The notes beneath the pieces were generated by a model. The model saw only the letters and a list, made by a program, of their open reading frames with translations. It was not told where the DNA came from and searched no databases. The position numbers were made by a program, and so were the translations under genes. Positions 1 to 5,273 of a DNA stretch of 5,273 nt are shown in pieces. The number at the start of each line of letters is the position of its first letter. The stretch's first letter is position 1. The stretch is from the NCBI GenBank assembly GCA_947440735.1, contig CANESA010000049.1, positions 1 to 5,273 on the forward strand, in the 5' to 3' direction. Origin of the DNA: Candidatus Nanopelagicaceae bacterium (GTDB taxonomy: Bacteria > Actinomycetota > Actinomycetes > Nanopelagicales > Nanopelagicaceae).

Positions 1-995
1 CTCGAGGGCAAAGCTCGAACAATTTAAGTTTTTCGATACTTATTCCATGCCGCAATGAAGCTGAAAATGTCTCAGAGCTTGTCTCATCTCTAGGCGCGCT
101 CGATCACCCACGATATGAAGTCATCTTTATCGATGACAACTCAACGGATGGAACCGGAGAGTTATTACGCCAGGCAATTAGAAATCACCCTGCAATGAAG
201 GTAGTAAGTGCGGCCCCCTTGCCAGATAATTGGATGGGTAAGCCATGGGCGCTATCGCAAGGGCTTAGCCACGCAACTCACGATTACATTGTGACTGTTG
301 ATGCCGATGTTCGACTCGCACCCGATGCGCTCTCTGCGATGGATGCGGTCCTGCAACGAACAGGATCGGATTTTCTCTCTCCCTACCCCGCGCAAATAGC
401 GGAAACTCTGACAGAAAGACTCATTCAGCCACTCTTACAGTGGACATGGATGACCACTGTTCCACTTCGACTTGCGATGAGAAGTGCACGTCCATCGTTA
501 GCTGTTGCAAACGGGCAGTTTCTCTTCATTAAAAAAAGCGCACTAGTATCAATCGGAGGATTTAACTCGATTCAATCGAGTGTTCTAGATGATATTGATT
601 TAGCACGTGTTCTAGTTCGTAGTGGATTTAAAGGTGGGGTCTGCGATGGTTCAGCTATCGCATCTACTCGCATGTATGCATCTTTTACAGAGATTCGTGC
701 AGGGTATGGAAAGTCAATGTCTACAGGCTTTGGCGGAATCATTGGCTCTCTTGCACTTGCTCTCGTGATGGCAATTTCTGCTGTAGTGCCTTTCATTTAT
801 TCAATCGCAGGATCTTCGATTGCTACCGCTGCGCTCCTTCTTGTTCTCGCATCACGTGTGGTCTCGGCTATCTCTTCGCGTTCACTTCTCATTGATGGCC
901 TTCTCCACCCCATCTCCGCACTCTTCTTTATCTACCTGTTGATCTACTCCAATCTCTTCCACTCAAAGATCATGTGGAAAGGTCGCCCAGTATGA
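1..995 (+). CDS. Family 2 glycosyltransferase, membrane-anchored, 5' partial (candidate carotenoid glycosyltransferase)
   Basis: The reading frame is open from base 3 to the TGA at 993-995 (330 codons seen) with no ATG, GTG or TTG before the ATG at 195. That ATG is not the true start: the GT-A core begins upstream of it with SILIPCRNEAEN (residues 11-22 of the visible part) and the nucleotide-binding FIDDNSTDGT (42-51). Further motifs are WMGKPWALSQG (78-88), the metal-binding DxD as VDADV (99-103), a DD pair in VLDDIDLA (about 194-201) as probable catalytic base region, and RMY (223-225). The C-terminus is strongly hydrophobic with about three membrane segments (roughly 247-267, 270-285 and 299-318) and ends in WKGRPV. 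This arrangement resembles the CruC/CruG/CrtQ carotenoid glycosyltransferases and hopanoid-associated HpnB-like enzymes. The fused downstream desaturase favours a carotenoid acceptor, which is inference. The true start is left of the window. Confidence 0.88.
   Translation, partial: RGQSSNNLSFSILIPCRNEAENVSELVSSLGALDHPRYEVIFIDDNSTDGTGELLRQAIRNHPAMKVVSAAPLPDNWMGKPWALSQGLSHATHDYIVTVDADVRLAPDALSAMDAVLQRTGSDFLSPYPAQIAETLTERLIQPLLQWTWMTTVPLRLAMRSARPSLAVANGQFLFIKKSALVSIGGFNSIQSSVLDDIDLARVLVRSGFKGGVCDGSAIASTRMYASFTEIRAGYGKSMSTGFGGIIGSLALALVMAISAVVPFIYSIAGSSIATAALLLVLASRVVSAISSRSLLIDGLLHPISALFFIYLLIYSNLFHSKIMWKGRPV
565..581. repeat. Perfect 8+1+8 bp inverted repeat inside the glycosyltransferase
   Basis: ACTCGATT, one C, then AATCGAGT form a perfect palindrome. 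It encodes the residues NSIQSS just before the conserved VLDD motif. The symmetry is seen directly. There is no sign of function: it lies inside a coding region, has no T-tract, and a repeat of this size can arise by chance in a window of this length. Confidence 0.4.
976..982 (+). promoter_or_regulatory. Ribosome binding site deciding the desaturase start
   Basis: GGAAAGG lies nine bases before the ATG at 992. It supports that ATG rather than the in-frame GTG at 974, which would add six residues (VERSPS) before the usual short N-terminus. The site lies within the last codons of the glycosyltransferase, as expected for translational coupling. Confidence 0.55.
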
Positions 996-2521
996 CAACC
1001 GGCAAGAAAGATGTAGTTGTTATTGGCGCAGGCATGGGTGGAATGGCAACAGCTGCTCGCCTTGCTAAGAAGGGTTACCGCGTTCAGGTATTTGAAGCCG
1101 GTGATCGCCATGGAGGAAAGTGTCGAACTGAGTGGATTGATGGTTACGCATTTGATACAGGTCCTTCACTTCTGACACTGCCTGCCGTCTATCGCGATCT
1201 CTTTCAGCGCACAGGTGATGTCTTAGGCAGAGTTGTTGAACTTAAAGCCGTCGATCCATCTTTTGATTATCGCTTCCACGATGGAACATCGGTGAAATTT
1301 GCCAATCTCTCCCGCAAGAAAACTTTAGAATCAATTTCCGCTTCCTATGGCGAAGATGCATCCAAGGAATGGGATCAGATCATGCGCCGGGCGGAGGCAA
1401 TGTGGGATGTCTCGCGCGAACCATTTATCGAATCAGAGTTGAAATCTGTAGCTTCTCTTCTCAAGCGCAGATCGCTGATTAAGGATATTTTCGTTATCTC
1501 TCCCTGGAAATCAATTCGTGGACTAGCAATTAAGAGTCCACACCTACGCAAAATTCTTGATCGCTATGCCACCTATAGCGGTTCAGATCCACGTGTTGCC
1601 CCTGCAGTTTTATCGTCAATCGCCTTTGTCGAAGAAGCCTTTGGTGCTTGGCATATCACCGGTGGAATCGGAAAACTTGGCGATGCTCTCTATCAACGTT
1701 GTTTAGATCGGGGAGTGATTTTTGAGTTTAATACGCGAGTTTCAGAAATCACCCACAGTAATGGGGTTGTTACAGGAGTTGTACTCAAAGATGGCCGCAT
1801 CATCCCTGCCACAACAGTTGTCGCAAATGCAGATGCCGGATTGATTTATTCAAGCCTGATCAAGAATCCACCAGCATCAGTTCGTAGGGCAGCTCGCTCA
1901 ATAGCAAAGATGGAGCCATCACTTGCGGGCTTCTCTCTATTGCTGGGACTTCGACCATCGGATGAACCACAGCTGGAACATCACACAGTTCTCTTCCCAG
2001 AAAATTATGATCAAGAGTTCGAATCTATCTTTAGCAAGAAGTCTCCAGTTGATGATCCCACTATCTATATCTGTGCTCCACACGATGAGACGATGGTGAA
2101 GAAGGAAGGCCATGAGGCGTGGTTTGTTCTGGTTAACGCACCTCGCCACGGAGTTGATGCCTTTGATTGGAGCGATCGAAAGTTTGCAGATCAGTATGCG
2201 CAGAAAATTATTGATCGCATCGAATCTCACGGTATTCAGATTCGTAACCGTCTTGAACTCTTGGAAATTCGTACACCCGCAGATTTAGAGGCTAGCGTCT
2301 TAGCTCCTGGCGGTTCGATCTATGGCACATCCAGTAATGGCTCACAGAGTGCGTTTAATCGCGCCAAGAATCGCAGTCCGCTGAAAGGTCTGTACTGCGT
2401 AGGAGGAAGTGCGCACCCAGGTGGAGGTTTGCCTCTTGTTGGGCTAAGCGCTGAGATTGTTGCTCAAGCAATTATTACTGAAGATGGCGGCGGGCAGCTC
2501 TCATCACTTGATAGACACTAA
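992..2521 (+). CDS. CrtI/CrtD-superfamily FAD-dependent carotenoid desaturase (CrtD-like)
   Basis: This is a 509-residue flavoprotein, the usual size for bacterial carotene desaturases (about 490-530). The N-terminus has the dinucleotide-binding fold DVVVIGAGMGG (7-17), followed by the acidic strand end VFEAGDRHGGKCRT (33-46) and YAFDTGPSLLTLP (52-64), all typical of CrtI relatives. The C-terminal FAD/substrate signature is GLYCVGGSAHPGGGLPLVGLS (about 466-486). The GGSxHPGGGxPL form is closer, from memory, to CrtD-type 3,4-desaturases than to phytoene desaturases, which usually read GAGTHPGAGIPGV. The likely role is late desaturation or oxidation of an acyclic or monocyclic carotenoid at the membrane. 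The ATG overlaps the glycosyltransferase stop (ATGA, 992-995), implying one operon. A second family member begins at 5077, so this copy probably has a different step. Ketolase (CrtO-like) or diapocarotenoid oxidase activity cannot be excluded. The 3' end overlaps the opposing gene. Confidence 0.85.
   Translation: MTTGKKDVVVIGAGMGGMATAARLAKKGYRVQVFEAGDRHGGKCRTEWIDGYAFDTGPSLLTLPAVYRDLFQRTGDVLGRVVELKAVDPSFDYRFHDGTSVKFANLSRKKTLESISASYGEDASKEWDQIMRRAEAMWDVSREPFIESELKSVASLLKRRSLIKDIFVISPWKSIRGLAIKSPHLRKILDRYATYSGSDPRVAPAVLSSIAFVEEAFGAWHITGGIGKLGDALYQRCLDRGVIFEFNTRVSEITHSNGVVTGVVLKDGRIIPATTVVANADAGLIYSSLIKNPPASVRRAARSIAKMEPSLAGFSLLLGLRPSDEPQLEHHTVLFPENYDQEFESIFSKKSPVDDPTIYICAPHDETMVKKEGHEAWFVLVNAPRHGVDAFDWSDRKFADQYAQKIIDRIESHGIQIRNRLELLEIRTPADLEASVLAPGGSIYGTSSNGSQSAFNRAKNRSPLKGLYCVGGSAHPGGGLPLVGLSAEIVAQAIITEDGGGQLSSLDRH
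2475..2521. other. 47-bp convergent coding overlap
   Basis: The plus-strand desaturase stops with TAA at 2519-2521 and the minus-strand phosphatidyltransferase stops with TAA at 2477-2475, so both C-termini are encoded by the same DNA. No hairpin followed by a T-run is visible here or nearby, so no intrinsic terminator can be assigned to either transcript. Confidence 0.85.
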
Positions 2522-3092
2522 AGGTTGCCATCACTGTAAAGATATAGATTGCAAATGGTGCAAAAGAAAAGTTAAGTAGTTCGAGAACCATAAAGATTGC
2601 AATCGCACTGGCACGCACTGGCCGCTCTGCAATTGTGACAACGCCAATCTCGTGAAAGCCAAGAGATGCCATCCGTGCTCGTGCATATTCTTGTGTGAGT
2701 GCCAGGGCGAATAGCGCTAAACAAATTTCTGGTGCAATTCCCCATTGATAGAGAGCAATGAACCACAGTGCCTCTGTGATGCGGTCCGCGATTGCATCAA
2801 GGGTTGCGCCAAATTTACTTACCTTGCCCGAAACTATGGCAACGCTTCCATCAACGCCATCACAGATCAGAGAAAGCACAAGGAATACCAGCGCAACGAC
2901 TGAATATGGATAGAAGAGCGCAGCCATTGCAGTCAGCACGCCAAGGAGCGTTAATACATTGGGGGTAATCCTCAAAGCGCTCAGCCCTCGAGCGATGACG
3001 TAGGAGATGCTCAACCAGCCCTTAACGATTCCCTTAATGTCAGCATCGAGATGAAGCTTGCTCCAGGTTGCAAAGAATTCTTCGCGTTTCAT
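2475..3092 (-). CDS. CDP-alcohol phosphatidyltransferase family membrane protein with variant motif
   Basis: This enzyme of 205 residues would transfer a phosphatidyl-type group from a CDP-linked donor to an alcohol in the membrane. The signature DxxDGxxAR-x8-GxxxDxxxD appears as DGVDGSVAI (residues 78-86) followed, after eight residues, by GATLDAIAD (95-103). All four Asp are present, but the conserved Arg is Ile. About six hydrophobic segments follow the family fold: pairs near 45-78, 106-137 and 161-197, with AERPVRAS (about 155-162) before the last pair. The acceptor (glycerol phosphate, inositol phosphate or other) cannot be told. The ATG at 3092 begins three bases after the metF TAA; an adjacent GTG at 3095 would add one Met. 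There is no clear Shine-Dalgarno sequence, so translation is probably coupled to metF. The last 47 bases overlap the desaturase gene on the other strand. Confidence 0.85.
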   Translation of the reverse strand: MKREEFFATWSKLHLDADIKGIVKGWLSISYVIARGLSALRITPNVLTLLGVLTAMAALFYPYSVVALVFLVLSLICDGVDGSVAIVSGKVSKFGATLDAIADRITEALWFIALYQWGIAPEICLALFALALTQEYARARMASLGFHEIGVVTIAERPVRASAIAIFMVLELLNFSFAPFAIYIFTVMATFSVYQVMRAARRHLQ

Positions 3093-3095
3093 CAC

Positions 3096-3959
3096 TTAGC
3101 GCCGATCTTGTAAAGATTCAAAGATCTCACTCGTTGCAGTCGAGCTATTCATTGTGTAGAAGTGAATGCCCGGTACTCCCGCATCGATCAAGTCATGGCA
3201 GAGATTAAGTGCGATCTCAACACCCAGTTTGCGTACATCCTCTGGATTATCTTCAACTGCGGCAAAACGTGATGCAATGGATGCTGGAATTGGTGTGCCA
3301 CCGAGCTCTGCCATTTTGGTCAATAGCTTCACATTAGTTACAGGAAGTACGCCAGCGATGATGGGCATGCTCGATCCACGAGCGGCTAGTGAATCTACTA
3401 AACGCTTCCACTTATCTACTTCAAAGAAGAACTGAGTAGTTGCAAAAGATGCACCGAGTGATTCTTTACGCAGAAGAACATCAATATCTTTACCGATGTC
3501 TCCATCGGAGTTTGGATGGCCATCAGGAAAGGCTGCGACTCCGATCGTAAAGTCACCGTGTTCGCGCGCTAAAGAGATCAGTTCATCAGCATGAGTCAGA
3601 CCACCATCAACCGGTGTCCAAGGTGCTCGTGGTCCACCAACTGGATCTCCTCGTAGCGCCAGGATGCTTTTAATACCGGCATCTCTATAGCGATCTAGAA
3701 TCTCAATAAGTTCGACGCGGGTTGAACCGACGCAGGTGAGGTGGGCGACGGTTGGAATCTTGGTGCGTGCTGTTATTTCAGAGGTGATGCGAATTGTTCG
3801 ATCACGTGTGCCGCCTCCAGCGCCATATGTAACAGCCACAAAGTCAGGGGCATGAAGTGCCAGAGTTTCCAAAGCCTGCCAGAGTCGATCTTCGCCGGCG
3901 AGATCTTTCGGAGGAAAAAACTCAAAAGAGTACATAGTCTTTTCAGGTCGCATCCTCAC
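3096..3959 (-). CDS. metF: 5,10-methylenetetrahydrofolate reductase
   Basis: MetF reduces 5,10-methylene-THF to 5-methyl-THF with FAD and a nicotinamide cofactor, supplying the methyl group for methionine synthesis in the cytosol. The 287-residue product is close to the usual bacterial length (about 290-300). Family blocks appear in order: YSFEFFPPK (10-18) with Glu13 matching the catalytic Glu28 of E. coli MetF; VAVTYGAGGGTRDRT (41-55); AHLTCVGSTR (72-81); SILALRGDP (98-106) with Asp105 matching Asp120; AAFPDGHPNS (142-151); ATTQFFFEVDKW (173-184); IIAGVLPV (200-207); and GIHFYTMN (264-271). Nothing essential is missing. GTG at 3959 is chosen because a promoter-like sequence would start the transcript on it (leaderless). 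ATG at 3953 or 3935 is possible, but neither has a well-spaced Shine-Dalgarno sequence. The gene is divergent from the prenyl synthase and followed closely by the phosphatidyltransferase. Confidence 0.95.
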   Translation of the reverse strand: MRMRPEKTMYSFEFFPPKDLAGEDRLWQALETLALHAPDFVAVTYGAGGGTRDRTIRITSEITARTKIPTVAHLTCVGSTRVELIEILDRYRDAGIKSILALRGDPVGGPRAPWTPVDGGLTHADELISLAREHGDFTIGVAAFPDGHPNSDGDIGKDIDVLLRKESLGASFATTQFFFEVDKWKRLVDSLAARGSSMPIIAGVLPVTNVKLLTKMAELGGTPIPASIASRFAAVEDNPEDVRKLGVEIALNLCHDLIDAGVPGIHFYTMNSSTATSEIFESLQDRR

Positions 3960-3965
3960 TGCGTC

Positions 3966-3994
3966 AGGGTACCGTTGCCCCCGTGAATAGTCAG
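3966..3994 (-). promoter_or_regulatory. Candidate promoter of metF and the phosphatidyltransferase, leaderless
   Basis: On the minus strand CTGACT (3994-3989) resembles the -35 consensus at four of six bases. It is followed after exactly 17 bases by TACCCT (3971-3966), an actinobacterial-type TANNNT -10. Twelve bases from the first T of that hexamer is base 3959, the first base of the metF GTG, so the message would have no leader. The -35 lies inside the start of the prenyl synthase gene. Leaderless transcripts are common in Actinobacteria. This was called by eye. Confidence 0.45.
3970..3975 (+). promoter_or_regulatory. Candidate -10 element for the prenyl synthase/crtI operon
   Basis: TACCGT fits TANNNT and ends seven bases before the GTG at 3983, so it could also drive a leaderless or nearly leaderless message. 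It shares its first two bases (the TA of a GGTACC palindrome) with the opposing metF -10. The matching -35 (GTCGCA, 3947-3952) is poor, at three of six bases. Weak evidence on its own. Confidence 0.3.
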
Positions 3995-5068
3995 GTTATG
4001 GATGAACTTGCATCTGTACGCGAGCAAGTTCAGGCAGCGCTAACTTTATATCTCGCCGATGCGCGGGTGCATCTGACAACCATCGGCTCGCAGTTAGCCC
4101 CGGTCTGTGATGGGCTTGAAGAATTCATCCTTGATGGTGGAAAGCGATTACGTCCTCTCTTTGCATACGCTGGCCATAGAGCTGCCGGCAAAGAGGTGGG
4201 GCCGAACGAGATAAAAGCCTTTGCAAGTCTGGAATTTTTACAAGCCTGCGCTCTTATTCATGATGACCTTATGGATGCTTCTGATACACGCCGAGGCAAA
4301 CCTGCAATTCATCGACGATTTGAAAACCTTCACCAAGAGCAGGTACTTGCTGGATTATCAGAACAATTTGGTACGGCTGCTGCAATTTTATTAGGCGATC
4401 TTGCGCTCGTGCAATCAGACCACATGCTTCATACATCTGGAATTTCATCGACACAGTTACTAGCAGCGCTAGAGATACATGATGAGATGAGAATTGAGTT
4501 AATGGCCGGGCAGTACCTCGATGTGCGCGAGGCGGGTGAGAAGAGTTTTAGCGTGGAGCGATCACTGCGCATTGCTCGCTTTAAATCTGGAAAATACAGT
4601 ATTGAACGCCCACTCCACCTAGGTGTTGCGATCGCTCTCGGTAGCCCGAGCAAAGATAATCCACTCAACTGGAAGCTATCTGAATACGGGCTCCCTCTCG
4701 GCGAGGCTTTTCAATTACGCGATGATCTCTTAGGAATTTTTGGTGATCCAGGTATCACTGGAAAGCCCGCAGGAGATGATCTCCGCGAAGGAAAACGCAC
4801 AGTCCTTATGGCCATGGCAATGGAACGCACGACCGATGCAGGACGTGCTGAGCTGATTTCCTATCTTGGGCGGCCAGATCTTTCTCATGAGATCATTGAA
4901 GTACTTCGGGGCATCATTGTTGATAGTGGCGCTGTGGAAAGTGTTGAAGGACTGATTGAGAAATTAACCTACGACGCTCTCCAGGCATCACAGTCTCATG
5001 AGATAGCACCCGATGCACACGACTTATTATCGGCACTTGCCGCTAGTGCAACTGCGCGAAAGAGCTAG
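3983..5068 (+). CDS. crtE: Trans-polyprenyl diphosphate synthase, probably geranylgeranyl diphosphate synthase
   Basis: This soluble all-alpha enzyme condenses IPP with allylic diphosphates, making the probable GGPP precursor of carotenoids. Its 361 residues match actinobacterial IdsA/CrtE proteins. Motifs are DGGKRLRPLF (51-60), the first Asp-rich motif HDDLMDASDTRRG (93-105) with metal-binding Asp94, Asp95 and Asp98, GKYSIERPLHLG (203-214), and the second Asp-rich region FQLRDDLLGIFGD (243-255). In that region the third Asp of DDxxD is Gly251, a form I recall as normal for actinobacterial members. GDDLREGKRT (264-273) follows. The residues four and five before the first motif are Ala and Cys, so there is no aromatic block there and a C20 or somewhat longer product is possible. 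The GTG start is chosen for its position after the -10-like TACCGT; ATG at 3998 would remove five residues. The crtI-like gene begins eight bases after the stop, which supports a carotenoid role. Confidence 0.92.
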   Translation: MNSQVMDELASVREQVQAALTLYLADARVHLTTIGSQLAPVCDGLEEFILDGGKRLRPLFAYAGHRAAGKEVGPNEIKAFASLEFLQACALIHDDLMDASDTRRGKPAIHRRFENLHQEQVLAGLSEQFGTAAAILLGDLALVQSDHMLHTSGISSTQLLAALEIHDEMRIELMAGQYLDVREAGEKSFSVERSLRIARFKSGKYSIERPLHLGVAIALGSPSKDNPLNWKLSEYGLPLGEAFQLRDDLLGIFGDPGITGKPAGDDLREGKRTVLMAMAMERTTDAGRAELISYLGRPDLSHEIIEVLRGIIVDSGAVESVEGLIEKLTYDALQASQSHEIAPDAHDLLSALAASATARKS

Positions 5069-5071
5069 GAG
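5067..5071 (+). promoter_or_regulatory. Ribosome binding site of crtI
   Basis: AGGAG overlaps the prenyl synthase TAG stop and lies five bases before the ATG at 5077. It is the strongest Shine-Dalgarno sequence in the window. It fixes the crtI start and indicates co-translation with the gene before it. Confidence 0.75.
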
Positions 5072-5076
5072 CAATC

Positions 5077-5273
5077 ATGGTTGCACGCATTAAAGGTCCG
5101 ACAGATCACATTGTCATTGTTGGCGCAGGTCTTGCGGGCTTAAGTGCTGCGCTACGCCTTGCTGGCGCTGGGCGTAAAGTGACAGTTCTTGAACGTGAGA
5201 GTGTTCCTGGCGGTCGCAACGGCGTTCTCCATAAAGATGGATACTCATTCGATACCGGCCCATCTGTTCTCAC
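5077..5273 (+). CDS. crtI: Phytoene desaturase (CrtI family), 3' partial
   Basis: Only the first 65 codons are inside the window. They encode the FAD-binding N-terminus: HIVIVGAGLAGLSAALRL (residues 11-28) with the GxGxxG loop, the second strand ending VLERESVPGGRNG (44-56), and YSFDTGPSVLT (61 to about 71 in CrtI numbering, cut at the edge). These are the hallmark opening blocks of bacterial carotene desaturases. The position, eight bases behind a GGPP synthase, argues for phytoene desaturase, the membrane-associated FAD enzyme that converts phytoene to lycopene or a related product. The exact specificity cannot be read from the N-terminus, and another CrtI-family step is possible. A phytoene synthase (crtB) would be expected to follow. 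Compared with the paralogue at 992, the N-terminal fold is alike but the sequence is clearly divergent. Confidence 0.85.
   Translation, partial: MVARIKGPTDHIVIVGAGLAGLSAALRLAGAGRKVTVLERESVPGGRNGVLHKDGYSFDTGPSVL

Noticed and set aside
1..6. CTCGAG at the very left edge as a possible cloning junction
   Set aside because: The reading frame and protein homology run straight through from base 3, and the same hexamer also occurs near 2987, so there is no evidence for a vector or chimeric join.
572..796. Minus-strand open frame of 74 codons
   Set aside because: It lies wholly inside the glycosyltransferase coding sequence, has no recognisable domain, and the sense strand carries strong family motifs.
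1937..2230. Minus-strand open frame of 97 codons inside the desaturase
   Set aside because: Antisense shadow of a well-supported gene, with no family-like motif and no ribosome binding site that I can see.
2483..2532. GATGGC (2483-2488) and GCCATC (2527-2532) as a possible terminator hairpin at the convergent junction
   Set aside because: The six-base arms are 38 bases apart, there is no T-run after them, and the arms lie in coding sequence, so a stable terminator is unlikely.
3166..3435. Plus-strand open frame of 89 codons within metF
   Set aside because: It mirrors conserved metF codons, and its Ser/Thr/Ala-rich content is what the antisense of such a gene gives.
3741..3986. Plus-strand open frame of 81 codons leading into the prenyl synthase
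   Set aside because: It lies antisense to the highly conserved metF N-terminus, and its Cys- and Arg-rich translation resembles no family.
4269..4668. Two minus-strand frames within the prenyl synthase
   Set aside because: Both are antisense to the catalytic core of a clear gene and have no independent support.
1..5273. Search for RNA genes, CRISPR arrays, insertion sequences, riboswitches and attachment sites
   Set aside because: Nearly every base is in a well-supported protein gene. I saw no spaced direct repeats, transposase motifs, tRNA-like cloverleaf or leader long enough for a riboswitch.

Overview
The window looks like a compact piece of an actinobacterial chromosome. Base composition is intermediate, genes are packed with almost no spacer, and several proteins have actinobacterial flavour. 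The clearest case is the prenyl synthase, with its FQLRDDLLGIFGD and GDDLREGKRT blocks. The low to mid GC and the packing suggest a streamlined aquatic lineage, such as the freshwater acI/Nanopelagicales group. That placement is inference; the sequence alone cannot prove it. Nothing here indicates a phage, insertion sequence, CRISPR array or RNA gene.

Layout from left to right. (1) Bases 1-995 (+) hold the 3' part of a family 2 glycosyltransferase with C-terminal membrane segments; its start lies left of the window. (2) Bases 992-2521 (+) hold a complete FAD-dependent desaturase of the CrtI/CrtD superfamily, joined to the glycosyltransferase by an ATGA stop/start overlap. (3) Bases 2475-3092 (-) hold a CDP-alcohol phosphatidyltransferase, an integral membrane lipid-headgroup enzyme, whose 3' end overlaps the desaturase tail to tail by 47 bp. 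(4) Bases 3096-3959 (-) hold metF, methylenetetrahydrofolate reductase, directly upstream of gene 3 and probably co-transcribed with it. (5) A 23-bp divergent gap holds face-to-face -10-like hexamers. (6) Bases 3983-5068 (+) hold a trans-polyprenyl diphosphate synthase, probably GGPP synthase (crtE/idsA type). (7) From base 5077 (+) the first 65 codons of a second CrtI-family enzyme, most likely phytoene desaturase, run off the right edge.

Read together, this is a carotenoid locus. The prenyl synthase would supply GGPP. The right-hand CrtI would desaturate phytoene, with phytoene synthase expected just outside the window. The left-hand CrtD-like desaturase and glycosyltransferase would make later modifications, perhaps giving a glycosylated carotenoid. 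A two-gene minus-strand unit (metF plus a phospholipid synthase) sits between the two halves and has no obvious pigment role.

The points most worth a second look are the shared divergent promoter with two apparent leaderless GTG starts, the CDP-alcohol motif with Ile in place of its conserved Arg, the 47-bp convergent coding overlap, and the glycosyltransferase/desaturase pair as a possible late carotenoid pathway. I see no clearly new kind of system. Every stretch longer than about 25 bases is covered by a gene.
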